Positions 1 through 8,646 of a stretch of DNA of 64,000 nt are shown here, one piece after another; the stretch's first letter is position 1, and every line of letters begins with the position of its first letter. The DNA comes from Lysinibacillus mangiferihumi (GTDB taxonomy: Bacteria > Bacillota > Bacilli > Bacillales_A > Planococcaceae). The translations under genes were made by a program, and so were the position numbers. The notes under the pieces are model-generated. The model saw only the letters and a program-made list of their open reading frames with translations, did no database searches and was not told the DNA's origin. The DNA lies in contig NZ_PYWM01000003.1 of NCBI RefSeq assembly GCF_003049665.1, positions 62,001-126,000 of the forward strand. Direction: 5' to 3'.

Positions 1-53
1 TGAATAATTAGGTAACCTATATGGCACATTAACATATAGGAGGTGGAAGAAGA

Positions 54-299
54 ATGTCTAAAATTATTGGTGTTGAACAATCATTATCAAATGTAGAAGA
101 TGCTTTAAAAGCAAAAGGGTATGAAGTGATTCAGCTTCGTAATGAAGCAGATGCAAAAAAATGTGATGCTTGCGTAATTACAGGACAAGATAGAGATGTC
201 ATGGGCATTAGTGATCCTATTATGGCAGGTCCTATTATCGATGCAGCTGGGCTTTCCGCTGATGAAGTAATACAACGTGTAGATCAATATTTCCATTAA
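54..299 (+). CDS. YkuS-like UPF0180 family small protein
   Basis: An 81-residue protein that I recognise by overall sequence as the UPF0180/YkuS family of Bacillales, whose function is unknown. It starts at ATG after a strong AGGAGGTGG site at 40-48. It is soluble and acidic, with no signal peptide or membrane helix. A short, Cys-containing N-terminal half ([12 protein letters not shown]) leads into a segment with DVMGISDP, which matches the family pattern as I remember it. The family assignment is fairly secure and the role unknown. It stands alone, followed by a hairpin region and then an unrelated acetyltransferase. Confidence 0.85.
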   Translation: MSKIIGVEQSLSNVEDALKAKGYEVIQLRNEADAKKCDACVITGQDRDVMGISDPIMAGPIIDAAGLSADEVIQRVDQYFH

Positions 300-319
300 A
301 GAAAGTGTGCTATTTTTGA

Positions 320-368
320 AGTCCTTCGTGACATCAAAGGTGGCACCTTTTGAATGTCGTATAGGACT
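320..368. repeat. Nested inverted repeat (possible bidirectional terminator)
   Basis: The outer arms AGTCCT (320-325) and AGGACT (363-368) enclose inner arms GACATCAAAGGTG and GCACCTTTTGAATGTC. The whole 49 nt can fold into one long imperfect hairpin. It follows the ykuS-like gene, but no clear T-run comes after it on the plus strand. It could be a weak terminator, an operator or a small dispersed palindrome. Confidence 0.45.
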
Positions 369-476
369 AGTGAAGTACTATTGACAATATCTTTATCCTA
401 TCATTTCCTTTATAATGAACACTAGCTACATACATTTTAAGACCATCATGGGTAGACATAAGGGGAGAAGAATGAA

Positions 477-917
477 ATGGAAATACTTCACGCAACAATG
501 GATGAATTAGAAGATGTAACAGTGCTATTTGATGAGTATCGGCAGTTTTATGGACTAGAATCGGATATTAGTAGTGCCAAAGCATTTATCCAATTACGGA
601 TGGCTTTAAAAGAATCCATTATTTTTATTGCTGTGGAAAATGGGAAATCAATAGGGTTTGCACAACTGTACCCAACGTTTTCTTCTATCGCATTACAGCG
701 TGCCTATATACTAAATGATATTTATGTAACGGATGAAGCGAGGGGCCAAGGGGTAGGCACAGCATTGATGGAAAAAGTGTTTCAATATTGTGGGCAGCAA
801 TCGGCACGTTATGTGACATTACAAACGGCTGCCGACAATGTACATGCCCGAAAATTATATGAAAATCTGAATATGATACAAGATCAATATTGTAATTATG
901 TAAAGTATTTTGGTTAG
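477..917 (+). CDS. GNAT family N-acetyltransferase
   Basis: A 146-residue GNAT-fold acetyltransferase; the substrate cannot be told from sequence. The acetyl-CoA binding motif is visible as RGQGVGTALMEK (about residues 85-96), preceded by the beta-4 segment LNDIYVTDEA. The C-terminal half holds the usual alpha/beta segment with HARKLYENLNM. The ATG at 477 lies about nine nucleotides after AGGGGAG (461-467). Another ATG five bases upstream is in a different frame. A clear intrinsic terminator follows at once, so the gene is probably monocistronic. Confidence 0.85.
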   Translation: MEILHATMDELEDVTVLFDEYRQFYGLESDISSAKAFIQLRMALKESIIFIAVENGKSIGFAQLYPTFSSIALQRAYILNDIYVTDEARGQGVGTALMEKVFQYCGQQSARYVTLQTAADNVHARKLYENLNMIQDQYCNYVKYFG

Positions 918-926
918 TAAAAAGAG

Positions 927-968
927 AAAAAGTGTTAGATTGACTGCCATCAATCTAACACTTTTTTG
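927..968 (+). terminator. Intrinsic terminator after the GNAT gene
   Basis: A 13-bp perfect stem (AGTGTTAGATTGA at 931-943 with its complement at 950-962) and a six-base loop are followed by a run of Ts. The A-run before the stem extends pairing and makes the element usable on both strands. Confidence 0.9.
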
Positions 969-969
969 C

Positions 970-1110
970 TGCGCCGTTGTTGTCCACTTCGGTGGTGCTT
1001 TCCGCTCAGCACAGTAAGCCGCAACCTTCGCTAACGCGCGGAATGCCCGCGTCTTACGCTATGTGGGTTCTTCTCAGGAGACACCGCCTTTGCTACCAAC
1101 AACTAGTTTT
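970..1110. repeat. GC-rich intergenic element, probable dispersed repeat
   Basis: About 140 bases between the GNAT terminator and the subtilase 3' end are clearly richer in G+C than their AT-rich surroundings. They contain pieces such as GGTGCTTTCCGCTCAGCAC and AACGCGCGGAATGCCCGCGTC. The style recalls short GC-rich intergenic repeats I know from Bacillales genomes, but this window holds no second copy, so the repeat call is inference. An open frame across it has no ribosome-binding site and no recognisable protein. From 1110 to 1230 the sequence returns to AT-rich with nothing recognisable. Confidence 0.35.
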
Positions 1111-1230
1111 TCTTTCTAATTTATTATTCATTGCAAAAGAAATAATAGGGGATATTTTATATATTTTTATCTTAGCAAAAATTTATCAAAAACAACCTCT
1201 TTTGTTTTAAGAAAACGGAAAAAATGAGCT

Positions 1231-4200
1231 TTAATTTATTTCGAGTGTATACGGTTGTGTACTTGCTCGACCATTTGCTTCACTAACTTCAATATAGTAT
1301 GTTCCTGGTTCCAACGCTACGATACCTAGTTCGGCATCATCTGCACCGTAATTATCGATGATTTTCACTGTGCGTCCTTTAGCATCAATAATACGGATGA
1401 CCCCATCCAAACCTTTTTCGGTTAGTAAGGTGAACGTTACATTGCGCTTACTGTGATTGAAAAATTCAAAATAATCTTTATCGCCAAATGGTACATTAGC
1501 ATTTAAATATTGGCTAGCTACCCATTTATCGTCTGTTTTCGTTAGTGAAGATGGTTTTGTAGGTATACCATTGACTAATTTAGAATCCGCATCCTCATCA
1601 TCCTTTTTATGATCAAAGAGCGTTAAAGTATATGGCTGAGTCGAAACTAAACCGTTATCAATTGTATTAACAGCAATAAAGTAACCATAATCTTTTTTAA
1701 CTTTAAATGAAGTATTTAGCGCGGATGTCCCTGCTAAACCGAGCAGCCTTTCAAAAAAGCTTTCACCTTGACCAAATGGAATTTCTGTTTGCATTTCATT
1801 GCCGTCAATTTGCTTATTACCATTAGTATCTTCAATGATAGAGCCCATAAATTTCAAATCTATTTGTAGCTCTCTTGGTAACGACGTTCCCTGCTTATTT
1901 GTATAGGGCTCGGAATTGATGAGAAGACTTAATACTGTATCTTCTCCCAGATGTTTGTAGTAGTAATAATTTGTATCATCATAAAAAACGAGTTTATTTT
2001 GATAGTTGGTACCAGCTTCAATTGAACGTGCATTTTCAGCTGTATTGATTTCTTTATTTTGGTCTTGGGGAATTGCTGCAATTTTAGTTGCTTTAAAAAT
2101 ATAGGGTTCGGTAGAACGATCTCCGAAATTTAAGACTTTAGCAACATAAGTTTTACCCTGTTTCAATGCAATTGTCTTGGGATCATTTTCATTGATTGTT
2201 ATGCCGTATAGTCGTGAAATAATCGCTGGATCATTCGTTAATGAAGAAATTAGTTGCAATTCTTTCGTTTCCTCATCATATTCTAAAATACTACCAGTTG
2301 GTCTTTGATTTTTGCCTTTTTGAAGTTGAAAACTATAGATAGCATCTTCTTGTGGTGTGAAAATAAAATAATCAATATCCTCATCTGTTTGGAAGTATGC
2401 CTTGTACTCATTACCAATCGTATATGGAATTGCATGCTCCAAAATTACTTTTGAGTCCTCTTCTTCATCAGATAATTCTATATTTGAAAATAGTTTTTTG
2501 TTAAAGTCCTGTTGACGTTTTTTGGATTTAGATGGAGTGGGTGAAGAAGAATTATTTTCCTCGGCTTCTTGTGTTGGTTCAATTAATGGAAGACCGTCTT
2601 CGTCTTCAGGTAAATAAACGACTTCACCAGTTAATGTGTAAGGTAAAATGGACTCGTTAATTCTATCGTTTTCTTCATTGTCAATGCCGCCGCTTAAGAA
2701 CGTTAAGAAAGAATCGAAAGAAGAATCGTTATCACTATTATTTGTAACGCTTAGGACATATTCTTCATCAGGTTCGACATCGACAATAAGACTAACTCCT
2801 TCGCCTTTTGTTTTGCTGCTTAACGCAGAGATTGGAACGGGTTCATATTCTTCTTCATCGTCACCTTGTTCTGAAGGTTCAGGTTCTAAATCTCTTTTTA
2901 GATAAAGTTCTAAAGATGCAGTTACACCAGGGATACCAGATAAATCAAATTTCAATGTCGTTGGCGTTTTAACAGAGAATGTGAAGTAATCTTGGTCGCT
3001 CTCATGATCTTTAGAAAGCAGTGTATAGTTTTTCCCTTGTGTATTGAATGGGAATTTTTGTATCCCCACTGCTTGATCGATAGTTAAATTATCAATTGGT
3101 AATGTGTTTGTTGTTTGAGCTGTAAATGTAAAGTAAGACTTGCCCTTTAAGCTATAGCCTCCATTATGGTCTTTTACACCAATAAGAAGTGTTCCTGGTT
3201 GCTCTGCTTTATATAGATAGCCCTCTTGTTGGTTCATGCGCACATCATTTACTTTAATTGGTTCTACATCGCCACTATAACCTGTAGGGTAGAAGTATAA
3301 ATCAAATGCATAATCGTAATTTTCGGCACCTTTTAAAGACAATTGAGCATATTCATTCGCATTTAAATCTACCTTGTACCATTTTTTCTCTTCTGGAAGC
3401 CTGAACTCACCTTTTTCTGTATTTAGAACATTCTTTTTCAGTACTTTGGCGTTATTTAACCGTTGTTCTTTTGTTTCGTTATAGCGTTTAGGTAGATTAT
3501 TGATATCAAATTGTAGTGCTTTAACAGGATTAACGAGACCATGTCCATACGTAAGGTCGTAGCCTGGCTCACCTAAATCTTTAGCAGTCAATTCAAGAAT
3601 AGCCTCTATTTCATAAGGCTTTAAATTCGGGTATTTGGATTTTAATAGTGCCGCTACACCTGCAACAACAGGTGATGCCATTGATGTCCCACTAAATATA
3701 GCAAAAGATGATCCTTTTTTTTCATCATAAACGGTACTATAAATATCCTCACCTGGTGCAACGATGTCTACTGAAGGGCCATAATTTGAGAAACTTGCTA
3801 ATTTATTTTGTTCATTTGTAGCACCAACGCTAATAACACCTTCAAAAGAAGCAGGGAAGGAGTATTTATCGGTTGATTCATTGCCTGCAGCGGCTACAAT
3901 CGTAATGCCACTGTCAAGCGCTCTTTTAACGGCCGCCTCCATTAAAGGAGACTCTCCATAGCCACCAAGACTCATATTAATAACGTCTGCTTTTTGTTCG
4001 ATAGCATAAAGAATGCCTTGTGCAATGGCAAAGTCACTAGCGTCTTCTTGTCCGTTAAAGACGTCTATTGGCAGAATCTTGGCATTTGGATATATACCGT
4101 GCCCACCAATTCCATTATCTTTTGTTGCGCCAACAATGCCCGCGACATGCGTCCCATGTGGATCAGCAACAGAAGAGTCGGCAGGTTTTACCGCATTATA

Positions 4201-4749
4201 TGGCGGCAGCACTTGCGCTTGCAAATCTGGATGCTTATAGTCCACACCTGAATCGATAACCGCTACTTTTACATCATGATTGCCAGCTAATGCTAGTGCT
4301 TTATCAACTTCAAGCAGTTGCAAATGATACATATCTTTTTTCTTTGGATCTACAATAGTGTTAAAGGAATGATACTTGTAGCTTGGGGATACACTTTTTA
4401 CGCTTTTTTGCTTGGCGTAGTAGGAAACAGCTTCTGTTAACGATTGTCCCTTTTTAAGTTGGATGACATCGTAACCTAATGAAGGAATAGAGCGAATTAC
4501 TTTTGCACCTATTTTACTATGTACGTTCTTAGCAAGACCCGAATGTTTGACGATAATCGTATTATCACTAATCCATTCGTTTCCTCCTGTTTGTTGCTTG
4601 AACTGCTTCGCTCCTTGTTTGTTGTTGCTAGCGAGCATAGCTGTCACTGATTCTGGGTTCTGTGGTGCTTCAGCAAAGGCAGAAGCAGCAGGAACCAGTA
4701 ATGCAGAACATGCTACGACAGCGATTGATTTCATCACCCAGTTTTTCAA
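1231..4749 (-). CDS. Secreted S8 subtilisin-like serine protease with long C-terminal extension
   Basis: An 1172-residue extracellular protease. Residues 1-26 are a signal peptide (KSIAVVACSALLVP, then AFA-E). Residues about 60-125 resemble the inhibitor-I9 propeptide. The S8 domain spans about 140-410 with Asp166 (VIDSGVD), His198 (DPHGTHVAG), oxyanion Asn290 (AAAGN) and Ser356 (SGTSMASP). The remaining ~750 residues look like several beta-sandwich pre-peptidase C-terminal (PPC) domains split by very acidic and Ser/Lys linkers. An EF-hand-like loop (DTNGNKQIDGNE) lies near residue 980. No SLH domain or LPXTG anchor is visible. The start is TTG: AAGGAGGT at 4758-4765 is eight bases upstream, whereas the first ATG, five codons on, is too far away. 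Confidence 0.93.
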   Translation of the reverse strand: MKNWVMKSIAVVACSALLVPAASAFAEAPQNPESVTAMLASNNKQGAKQFKQQTGGNEWISDNTIIVKHSGLAKNVHSKIGAKVIRSIPSLGYDVIQLKKGQSLTEAVSYYAKQKSVKSVSPSYKYHSFNTIVDPKKKDMYHLQLLEVDKALALAGNHDVKVAVIDSGVDYKHPDLQAQVLPPYNAVKPADSSVADPHGTHVAGIVGATKDNGIGGHGIYPNAKILPIDVFNGQEDASDFAIAQGILYAIEQKADVINMSLGGYGESPLMEAAVKRALDSGITIVAAAGNESTDKYSFPASFEGVISVGATNEQNKLASFSNYGPSVDIVAPGEDIYSTVYDEKKGSSFAIFSGTSMASPVVAGVAALLKSKYPNLKPYEIEAILELTAKDLGEPGYDLTYGHGLVNPVKALQFDINNLPKRYNETKEQRLNNAKVLKKNVLNTEKGEFRLPEEKKWYKVDLNANEYAQLSLKGAENYDYAFDLYFYPTGYSGDVEPIKVNDVRMNQQEGYLYKAEQPGTLLIGVKDHNGGYSLKGKSYFTFTAQTTNTLPIDNLTIDQAVGIQKFPFNTQGKNYTLLSKDHESDQDYFTFSVKTPTTLKFDLSGIPGVTASLELYLKRDLEPEPSEQGDDEEEYEPVPISALSSKTKGEGVSLIVDVEPDEEYVLSVTNNSDNDSSFDSFLTFLSGGIDNEENDRINESILPYTLTGEVVYLPEDEDGLPLIEPTQEAEENNSSSPTPSKSKKRQQDFNKKLFSNIELSDEEEDSKVILEHAIPYTIGNEYKAYFQTDEDIDYFIFTPQEDAIYSFQLQKGKNQRPTGSILEYDEETKELQLISSLTNDPAIISRLYGITINENDPKTIALKQGKTYVAKVLNFGDRSTEPYIFKATKIAAIPQDQNKEINTAENARSIEAGTNYQNKLVFYDDTNYYYYKHLGEDTVLSLLINSEPYTNKQGTSLPRELQIDLKFMGSIIEDTNGNKQIDGNEMQTEIPFGQGESFFERLLGLAGTSALNTSFKVKKDYGYFIAVNTIDNGLVSTQPYTLTLFDHKKDDEDADSKLVNGIPTKPSSLTKTDDKWVASQYLNANVPFGDKDYFEFFNHSKRNVTFTLLTEKGLDGVIRIIDAKGRTVKIIDNYGADDAELGIVALEPGTYYIEVSEANGRASTQPYTLEIN

Positions 4750-5120
4750 TTGTTTTTACCTCCTTAAGTAAATTATAAACTACAATATTTATAACGGACG
4801 GCAAAGAGAAAGGTTTCATACCACAATAAATTTTTTTTACAAGTTTTTTTGTTATAACTAGTATATTGTTTTATAAATGATAGTTTTATATGGTTTTTCG
4901 CATGAGTTGTTAATTGTTATTTTGCGGAGTGAAAGGCAGTGGTATATTAATCTTCCCGTACGTAACGGCCGGTGTTTGACAACAACACGGTTCGTTGCGT
5001 ACGGGATATTGCAAGTTTGGTAGATATTCATAGAAGAGGGTGGGGACTACTAGAATTGTTCCTTAAGAAGGAGTGTATAGCGACAACTAGCATCTAGTAC
5101 TCGTTATTCTCGGAAAGTTC
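4750..5120. other. Intergenic region between cbiO and the subtilase gene
   Basis: 371 bases without a gene. The part next to the protease is AT-rich and carries its ribosome-binding site and presumably its promoter. A possible pair on the minus strand is TTGTAA and TATGAA with 16-base spacing, but this is weak. The middle holds the long hairpin annotated at 4955-5005. From 5006 to 5120 nothing further is recognised. Confidence 0.5.
4955..5005. repeat. Long two-tier inverted repeat
   Basis: The outer arms CCCGTACGTAACG (4955-4967) and CGTTGCGTACGGG (4993-5005) pair over 13 positions with a single G-T wobble. The inner GTGTT and AACAC extend the hairpin. Neither strand has a T-run after it, so it is not a standard intrinsic terminator. 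It lies downstream of cbiO and upstream of the protease promoter region. It may be a transcript 3' end structure or a protein-binding site. Confidence 0.6.
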
Positions 5121-5957
5121 TTAAAGTTGTTCAATAAGTTTGTGTAAATCCTTTTTGGAACGAGGCATTGCTATATTGTCGCCCAATAGTTTTTTCGTTT
5201 GTAAGGCAAGCGTCATTTCAAATACCCATGGTCGTTCAAGGTGGGCTTTTTCAAGCAATTCCTCTTGGTAGAACATGTCGATTGGATCCCCATTATAAAT
5301 GATTTTCCCTGCCTCCATCACGATTATTTGATCCGCCCATTCATAGGCTAAAGCGATATCATGCGTCGCTAATAAAAACGTACGTTGCCCATCTTCTAAT
5401 TTAGCTAAGTACTGTAAAAATTGTGAAGCATAATAAGTATCTAGCCCAGCAGTCGGTTCGTCTAATAGTAAGACGGAAGGTTCCATTGCGAGCACACCAG
5501 CCATGGCAACACGTTTCTTTTGTCCGACGCTTAAAAAGTGAATGGGCTTATCAAGCAATGCTTCAACCTCTGTTTGCGCAACAGCCCACGCGATTTTTTC
5601 TTCAATTTTTTCGTTTGACCAGCCAAGATTTAATGGCCCGAAAGCTATGTCTTGCTTGACGGTACCAGAAAAAAGTTGATTGTCCGCATCTTGGAATACG
5701 ATGCCAACTTGTTGTCGTAATGTTGCTAATGCTTTTCTAGAATAGCTAAGCGTTTCGTTACAAAAAGAAATAGTGCCAGCTGTCGGTTTTAAAATACCAT
5801 TTAAATGTTGAAATAACGTAGATTTACCTGCGCCATTGTGACCAAGCAGGGCAATTTTTTTCCCCTTTGGTATTTGCAAAGTAATATCTGTTAAAGCTTT
5901 AGTGCCGTCTGCATAAGCATAAGATAAATGTTGAAGATCAAAATATAGCTCAGTCAT
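5121..5957 (-). CDS. cbiO: Cobalt ECF transporter ATPase CbiO
   Basis: A 278-residue ABC ATPase that powers cobalt uptake with CbiM, CbiN and CbiQ. The Walker A motif is GHNGAGKST (39-47), the signature LSVGQKKR (142-149, Val replacing the usual Gly), Walker B VLLLDEP (162-168), and the switch His199 is in ATHD. I place the start at the ATG at 5957, preceded by GGAGGT with eight-base spacing. An upstream in-frame ATG would add 15 residues inside cbiQ without a site. It overlaps the cbiQ 3' end by eight bases, so the two are translationally coupled. It is the last gene of the riboswitch-controlled cbiMNQO unit. Confidence 0.93.
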   Translation of the reverse strand: MTELYFDLQHLSYAYADGTKALTDITLQIPKGKKIALLGHNGAGKSTLFQHLNGILKPTAGTISFCNETLSYSRKALATLRQQVGIVFQDADNQLFSGTVKQDIAFGPLNLGWSNEKIEEKIAWAVAQTEVEALLDKPIHFLSVGQKKRVAMAGVLAMEPSVLLLDEPTAGLDTYYASQFLQYLAKLEDGQRTFLLATHDIALAYEWADQIIVMEAGKIIYNGDPIDMFYQEELLEKAHLERPWVFEMTLALQTKKLLGDNIAMPRSKKDLHKLIEQL

Positions 5958-6726
5958 GAGAAATACCTCCATAGATAATGAGGGATACGAAAATAATAAC
6001 AATGCCTAACCAGTTTTTCTTGTTGTAGCTACTACTTTCTTGCCAATAGACAGCTTCACCACCGCGCGCCTGCATCGCATTATTTAGTTCGCGACTGCGT
6101 TGGAACATTTCGGCAAACAGTGCTGCAATAAGCATGGAAATCGACCGAAGCCATTGCATTGGTGATTGATAACCAAGACGAGCTTGTTGTGCAAGATGGA
6201 TTTTTTGCATGCTGTTCAAAAAGATAAAAATAAAACGGTATGTTAGCTCTACCAACTCTACAAATAAAGCTGGCAACCGCCATTGCCGTAAGACATAACA
6301 AATGGATTGTACGGAAGTCGTTAAAATTAAAAAATATAAACAACTAATACTGCCCAAAACGGTGAAAAACAGGTGCTGCGCTGTGATCAAGCTGTTATTT
6401 CCTATAAAAATCGTCCACTGGCTTAGCGAAAATGTCCATAGATGCGCCGGCAAAATACTAGCAGTAGGTGCAATCGAAATCAAAATAGATAGTAAACTGG
6501 AGAGCAAGAAAAAACTCGGTAAAAGCAGTAGTTTTGCATAATATTGTAAAGGAATTTTAGCGCCTAAAATGATAAAAGCACTCATTACAAGAAATGTAAT
6601 GAGTGAAATTTGTTCATCTCTCATGATAAGTGTCAATAGCAACAATCCAAGGGAGAACGTCATTTTTTCTAACGGATGAACGGACGCTAGTTTATTCATA
6701 TAAGCATACTTATCAATAAGTAACAT
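5950..6726 (-). CDS. cbiQ: Cobalt ECF transporter transmembrane protein CbiQ
   Basis: A 258-residue polytopic membrane protein, the T component that couples the CbiO ATPase to the CbiM substrate-binding unit. Several hydrophobic segments fill residues 25-130. A long cytoplasmic coupling region follows, containing SRELNNAMQARGG, the Ala-Arg-Gly motif that contacts the ATPase in this family. A last helix (WLGIVIIFVSLIIYGG) ends the protein. AGAAGG precedes the ATG. There are three bases between cbiN and cbiQ and an eight-base overlap with cbiO, so it is part of one transcript. Confidence 0.92.
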   Translation of the reverse strand: MLLIDKYAYMNKLASVHPLEKMTFSLGLLLLTLIMRDEQISLITFLVMSAFIILGAKIPLQYYAKLLLLPSFFLLSSLLSILISIAPTASILPAHLWTFSLSQWTIFIGNNSLITAQHLFFTVLGSISCLYFLILTTSVQSICYVLRQWRLPALFVELVELTYRFIFIFLNSMQKIHLAQQARLGYQSPMQWLRSISMLIAALFAEMFQRSRELNNAMQARGGEAVYWQESSSYNKKNWLGIVIIFVSLIIYGGISHD

Positions 6727-6729
6727 TAT

Positions 6730-7002
6730 TTAACCTTCTTTATGCTTACCGCGCATATAGCCCACGAAATAGCCAATAAAACCAGCGCCAATAGCGGCTT
6801 GTAAGACGAATAATAAACTTTCAATTTCACCACTTGGTGGCTCCCATAAGCTTTCAAACCATGGTTCGTATTCTTTGTTTATTTCACCAATGGCTGCTTC
6901 AGCTTCACCGTCAGCACCGCCGAATTCAGCGCCTTTTTGGATGAATAGAGGGATGATTGCTAAAAATATCACAATAGCTAGTAACAGTAAATTTTTCTTC
7001 AT
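6730..7002 (-). CDS. cbiN: Cobalt transport protein CbiN
   Basis: A 90-residue accessory subunit of the CbiMNQO importer with two membrane helices (about 3-21 and 60-80) joined by an acidic extracytoplasmic loop (GGADGEAEAAIGEINKEYEPWF). The ATG at 7002 follows AAAGGAGG with good spacing; a longer frame starting ten codons earlier has no site. CbiN helps load metal into CbiM. One base separates it from cbiM and three from cbiQ. Confidence 0.92.
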   Translation of the reverse strand: MKKNLLLLAIVIFLAIIPLFIQKGAEFGGADGEAEAAIGEINKEYEPWFESLWEPPSGEIESLLFVLQAAIGAGFIGYFVGYMRGKHKEG

Positions 7003-7003
7003 G

Positions 7004-7750
7004 TTAATGTGCCTCCTTTGCAGAGAAAACACGTAAAGCTTTTAATTCGCTTACATTGTATTTTTTTAAGAAATTCATCACAATGACAGTTAAAATCCCT
7101 TCACTAATCGCTAGAGGAATTTGTGTTAACGCGAAAATCCCTGCGAATTTAGTGAATGAAGCCATAAAGCCTCCCACTTCTGAAGGGAAGGCAAGTGCAA
7201 GTTGAACGGACGTGACAACATATGTACCCAAATCCCCAAGCATTGCTGCAAAAAAGACAGCGAGAGAAAAGGATAGACCGATTTTTTTTGCACCTTTAAA
7301 AACAGCATACGCAATCATTGGTCCTACAATCGCCATTGAGAAAGCATTTGCACCAAGAGTGGTAATGCCACCATGCGCTAAAAGTAACGATTGGAATAAC
7401 AAGACGATTGTCCCAATCACACTCATTGCTAATGGGCCAAACAGGACTGTGCCAAGTCCAACACCAGTAGGGTGTGAGCAACTGCCTGTAACAGATGGAA
7501 TTTTTAATGCAGATAAGACGAATGCAAATGCCCCTGATAGCCCTAATATCATTTTCGTTTCAGGGTTTTCATCAATTGTTTTGCGAATTGAGCGTAACCC
7601 TAAAATAATAAATGGAATCGAAATAATCCACCAGAATATCGCCCATTCAATCGGTAAAAATCCTTCCATGATGTGCATGGCAAATGCTCGTTTTGGTACT
7701 AGTAAAAATGCTAGTAGGAAGTAACTAAGTTTCCAAAAAGATAATTTCAA
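7004..7750 (-). CDS. cbiM: Cobalt ECF transporter substrate-binding protein CbiM
   Basis: A 248-residue integral membrane protein that binds cobalt for import. An N-terminal signal-like helix ends in KRAFA. The mature-type N terminus MHIMEGFLP follows, and in this family its Met-His sequence coordinates the metal. The rest has about six hydrophobic segments and the [17 protein letters not shown] signature. The start is TTG at 7750, seven bases after AAGGAGG (7758-7764); no nearby ATG has a comparable site. It is the first gene of the unit, downstream of a cobalamin riboswitch and terminator on the same strand. Confidence 0.93.
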   Translation of the reverse strand: MKLSFWKLSYFLLAFLLVPKRAFAMHIMEGFLPIEWAIFWWIISIPFIILGLRSIRKTIDENPETKMILGLSGAFAFVLSALKIPSVTGSCSHPTGVGLGTVLFGPLAMSVIGTIVLLFQSLLLAHGGITTLGANAFSMAIVGPMIAYAVFKGAKKIGLSFSLAVFFAAMLGDLGTYVVTSVQLALAFPSEVGGFMASFTKFAGIFALTQIPLAISEGILTVIVMNFLKKYNVSELKALRVFSAKEAH

Positions 7751-7795
7751 AATCTCTCCTCCTTAAATCAAAATTTTCGAATGTAGCGTGCGCAA

Positions 7796-7830
7796 TAAAA
7801 AAAGCACTTCTCCTAATTTAGGAAAAGTGC
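7796..7830 (-). terminator. Riboswitch-associated intrinsic terminator before cbiM
   Basis: On the minus strand a stem formed by GCACTTTTCCTAA and TTAGGAGAAGTGC (7804-7830) is followed by seven Ts. It lies between the cobalamin aptamer and cbiM. This is the expected position for B12-dependent premature termination. Confidence 0.88.
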
Positions 7831-7904
7831 ATAGCTGAAAAAGCAAATAGAATCATCATCTGCCAAGCCGCACACCTATCCTCGTAGGTTGAAACGATCA
7901 CGTT

Positions 7905-8062
7905 TTTTCGGCAGGTCTCCTGGCTTTAGTTCAACGTTATATAGGCCTTCCCGTCCATTGGACAGTGACATTCTCTATAAAACTCCCTAATACAGTGGCG
8001 GGACCGCGCCGGACTTGAACCGGCTTCCCTTTTAAGCGAAGTGAATACACTTCGCACCGAAA
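7905..8062 (-). promoter_or_regulatory. Cobalamin riboswitch upstream of cbiMNQO
   Basis: On the minus strand the B12 box AGCCAGGAGACC (plus-strand complement at 7914-7925) ends the element. It is preceded by GGTGCGAAGTG, AAAAGGGAAGCCGGT, GCGGTCCCGCCACTGT and GGAAGGC, in the order of the cobalamin aptamer. It controls the cobalt importer, so transport is expected to fall when adenosylcobalamin is plentiful. The downstream terminator at 7796-7830 supplies the expression platform. Confidence 0.95.
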
Positions 8063-8253
8063 AAAGATGAAATTGTGAGATTTCACGACACAGTGTAACA
8101 TGTTTTTCCGTTTATAAGCTATCCTTTTTTATAAAAAATTTTTTTGTTATTTGACATTCTAGAAAATTCAGATAAATATAAGAGAATAACGGTCGCTTTC
8201 AATGAAATACTTGTTGAAATTTTATTAAAAATCTAATAAATGAAAAAGAAATG

Positions 8254-8283
8254 TTGAAAAGTATGAAAAAAATAGGCTATGAT
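8254..8283 (+). promoter_or_regulatory. Candidate SigA promoter for the cobalamin synthesis operon
   Basis: TTGAAA at 8254-8259 and TATGAT at 8278-8283 are separated by 18 bases. They lie about 60 bases upstream of the plus-strand cobalamin aptamer. Spacing and sequence fit a vegetative promoter; no experimental support is available. Confidence 0.6.
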
Positions 8284-8346
8284 AGAGACAGTTTTTCAAT
8301 TCATTTTAAAAACTTACAGCATTTCAATTTAATATAGATACATCTA

Positions 8347-8495
8347 TAAGTGCTCGAAAAAGTTCGAGATAATAGGGAAATCGGTGTAAATCCGATACAG
8401 CCCCCGCTACTGTAATAGCTGATGAAATCGCAATGCCACTGAAAACTTGGGAAGGCGCGAGAGTAAAAAGAAGCTTAAGTCAGGAAACCTGCTTA
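8347..8495 (+). promoter_or_regulatory. Cobalamin riboswitch upstream of the cbi operon
   Basis: The motifs run in aptamer order: AAGTGCTCG, AATAGGGAA, TCGGTGTAAATCCGA, GCCCCCGCTACTGTAAT, ATGCCACTG, TGGGAAGG, and the B12-box variant GTCAGGAAACCTGC (8478-8491). It precedes the long synthesis operon and diverges from the aptamer that controls cbiMNQO. The box carries AAACC where the other copy has AGACC, so the two aptamers are not identical copies. Confidence 0.93.
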
Positions 8496-8575
8496 TTGAT
8501 GGCATGCAAACTTTTCGGAGGGAGAAGTGAAGCGAGAGCGGATACGTGTATATTCGTTTTTATTTTGGCTTCTAC

Positions 8576-8614
8576 AAAACCTTTACTCTTCGATATAGAG
8601 TGAAGGTTTTTTCT
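8576..8614 (+). terminator. Riboswitch-associated intrinsic terminator before cbiW
   Basis: AAAACCTTTACTCT and AGAGTGAAGGTTTT pair around a TCGATAT loop, and a T-rich tail follows. It sits between the B12 aptamer and the first gene of the synthesis operon, as expected for transcription attenuation. Confidence 0.88.
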
Positions 8615-8646
8615 TTTTCCTAAAAGTAAATGAGGGGAGAAAAGCA

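Noticed and set aside
977-1210. 77-codon open frame in the GC-rich element
   Set aside because: No ribosome-binding site, no recognisable protein and low-complexity context; the open frame follows from the base composition.
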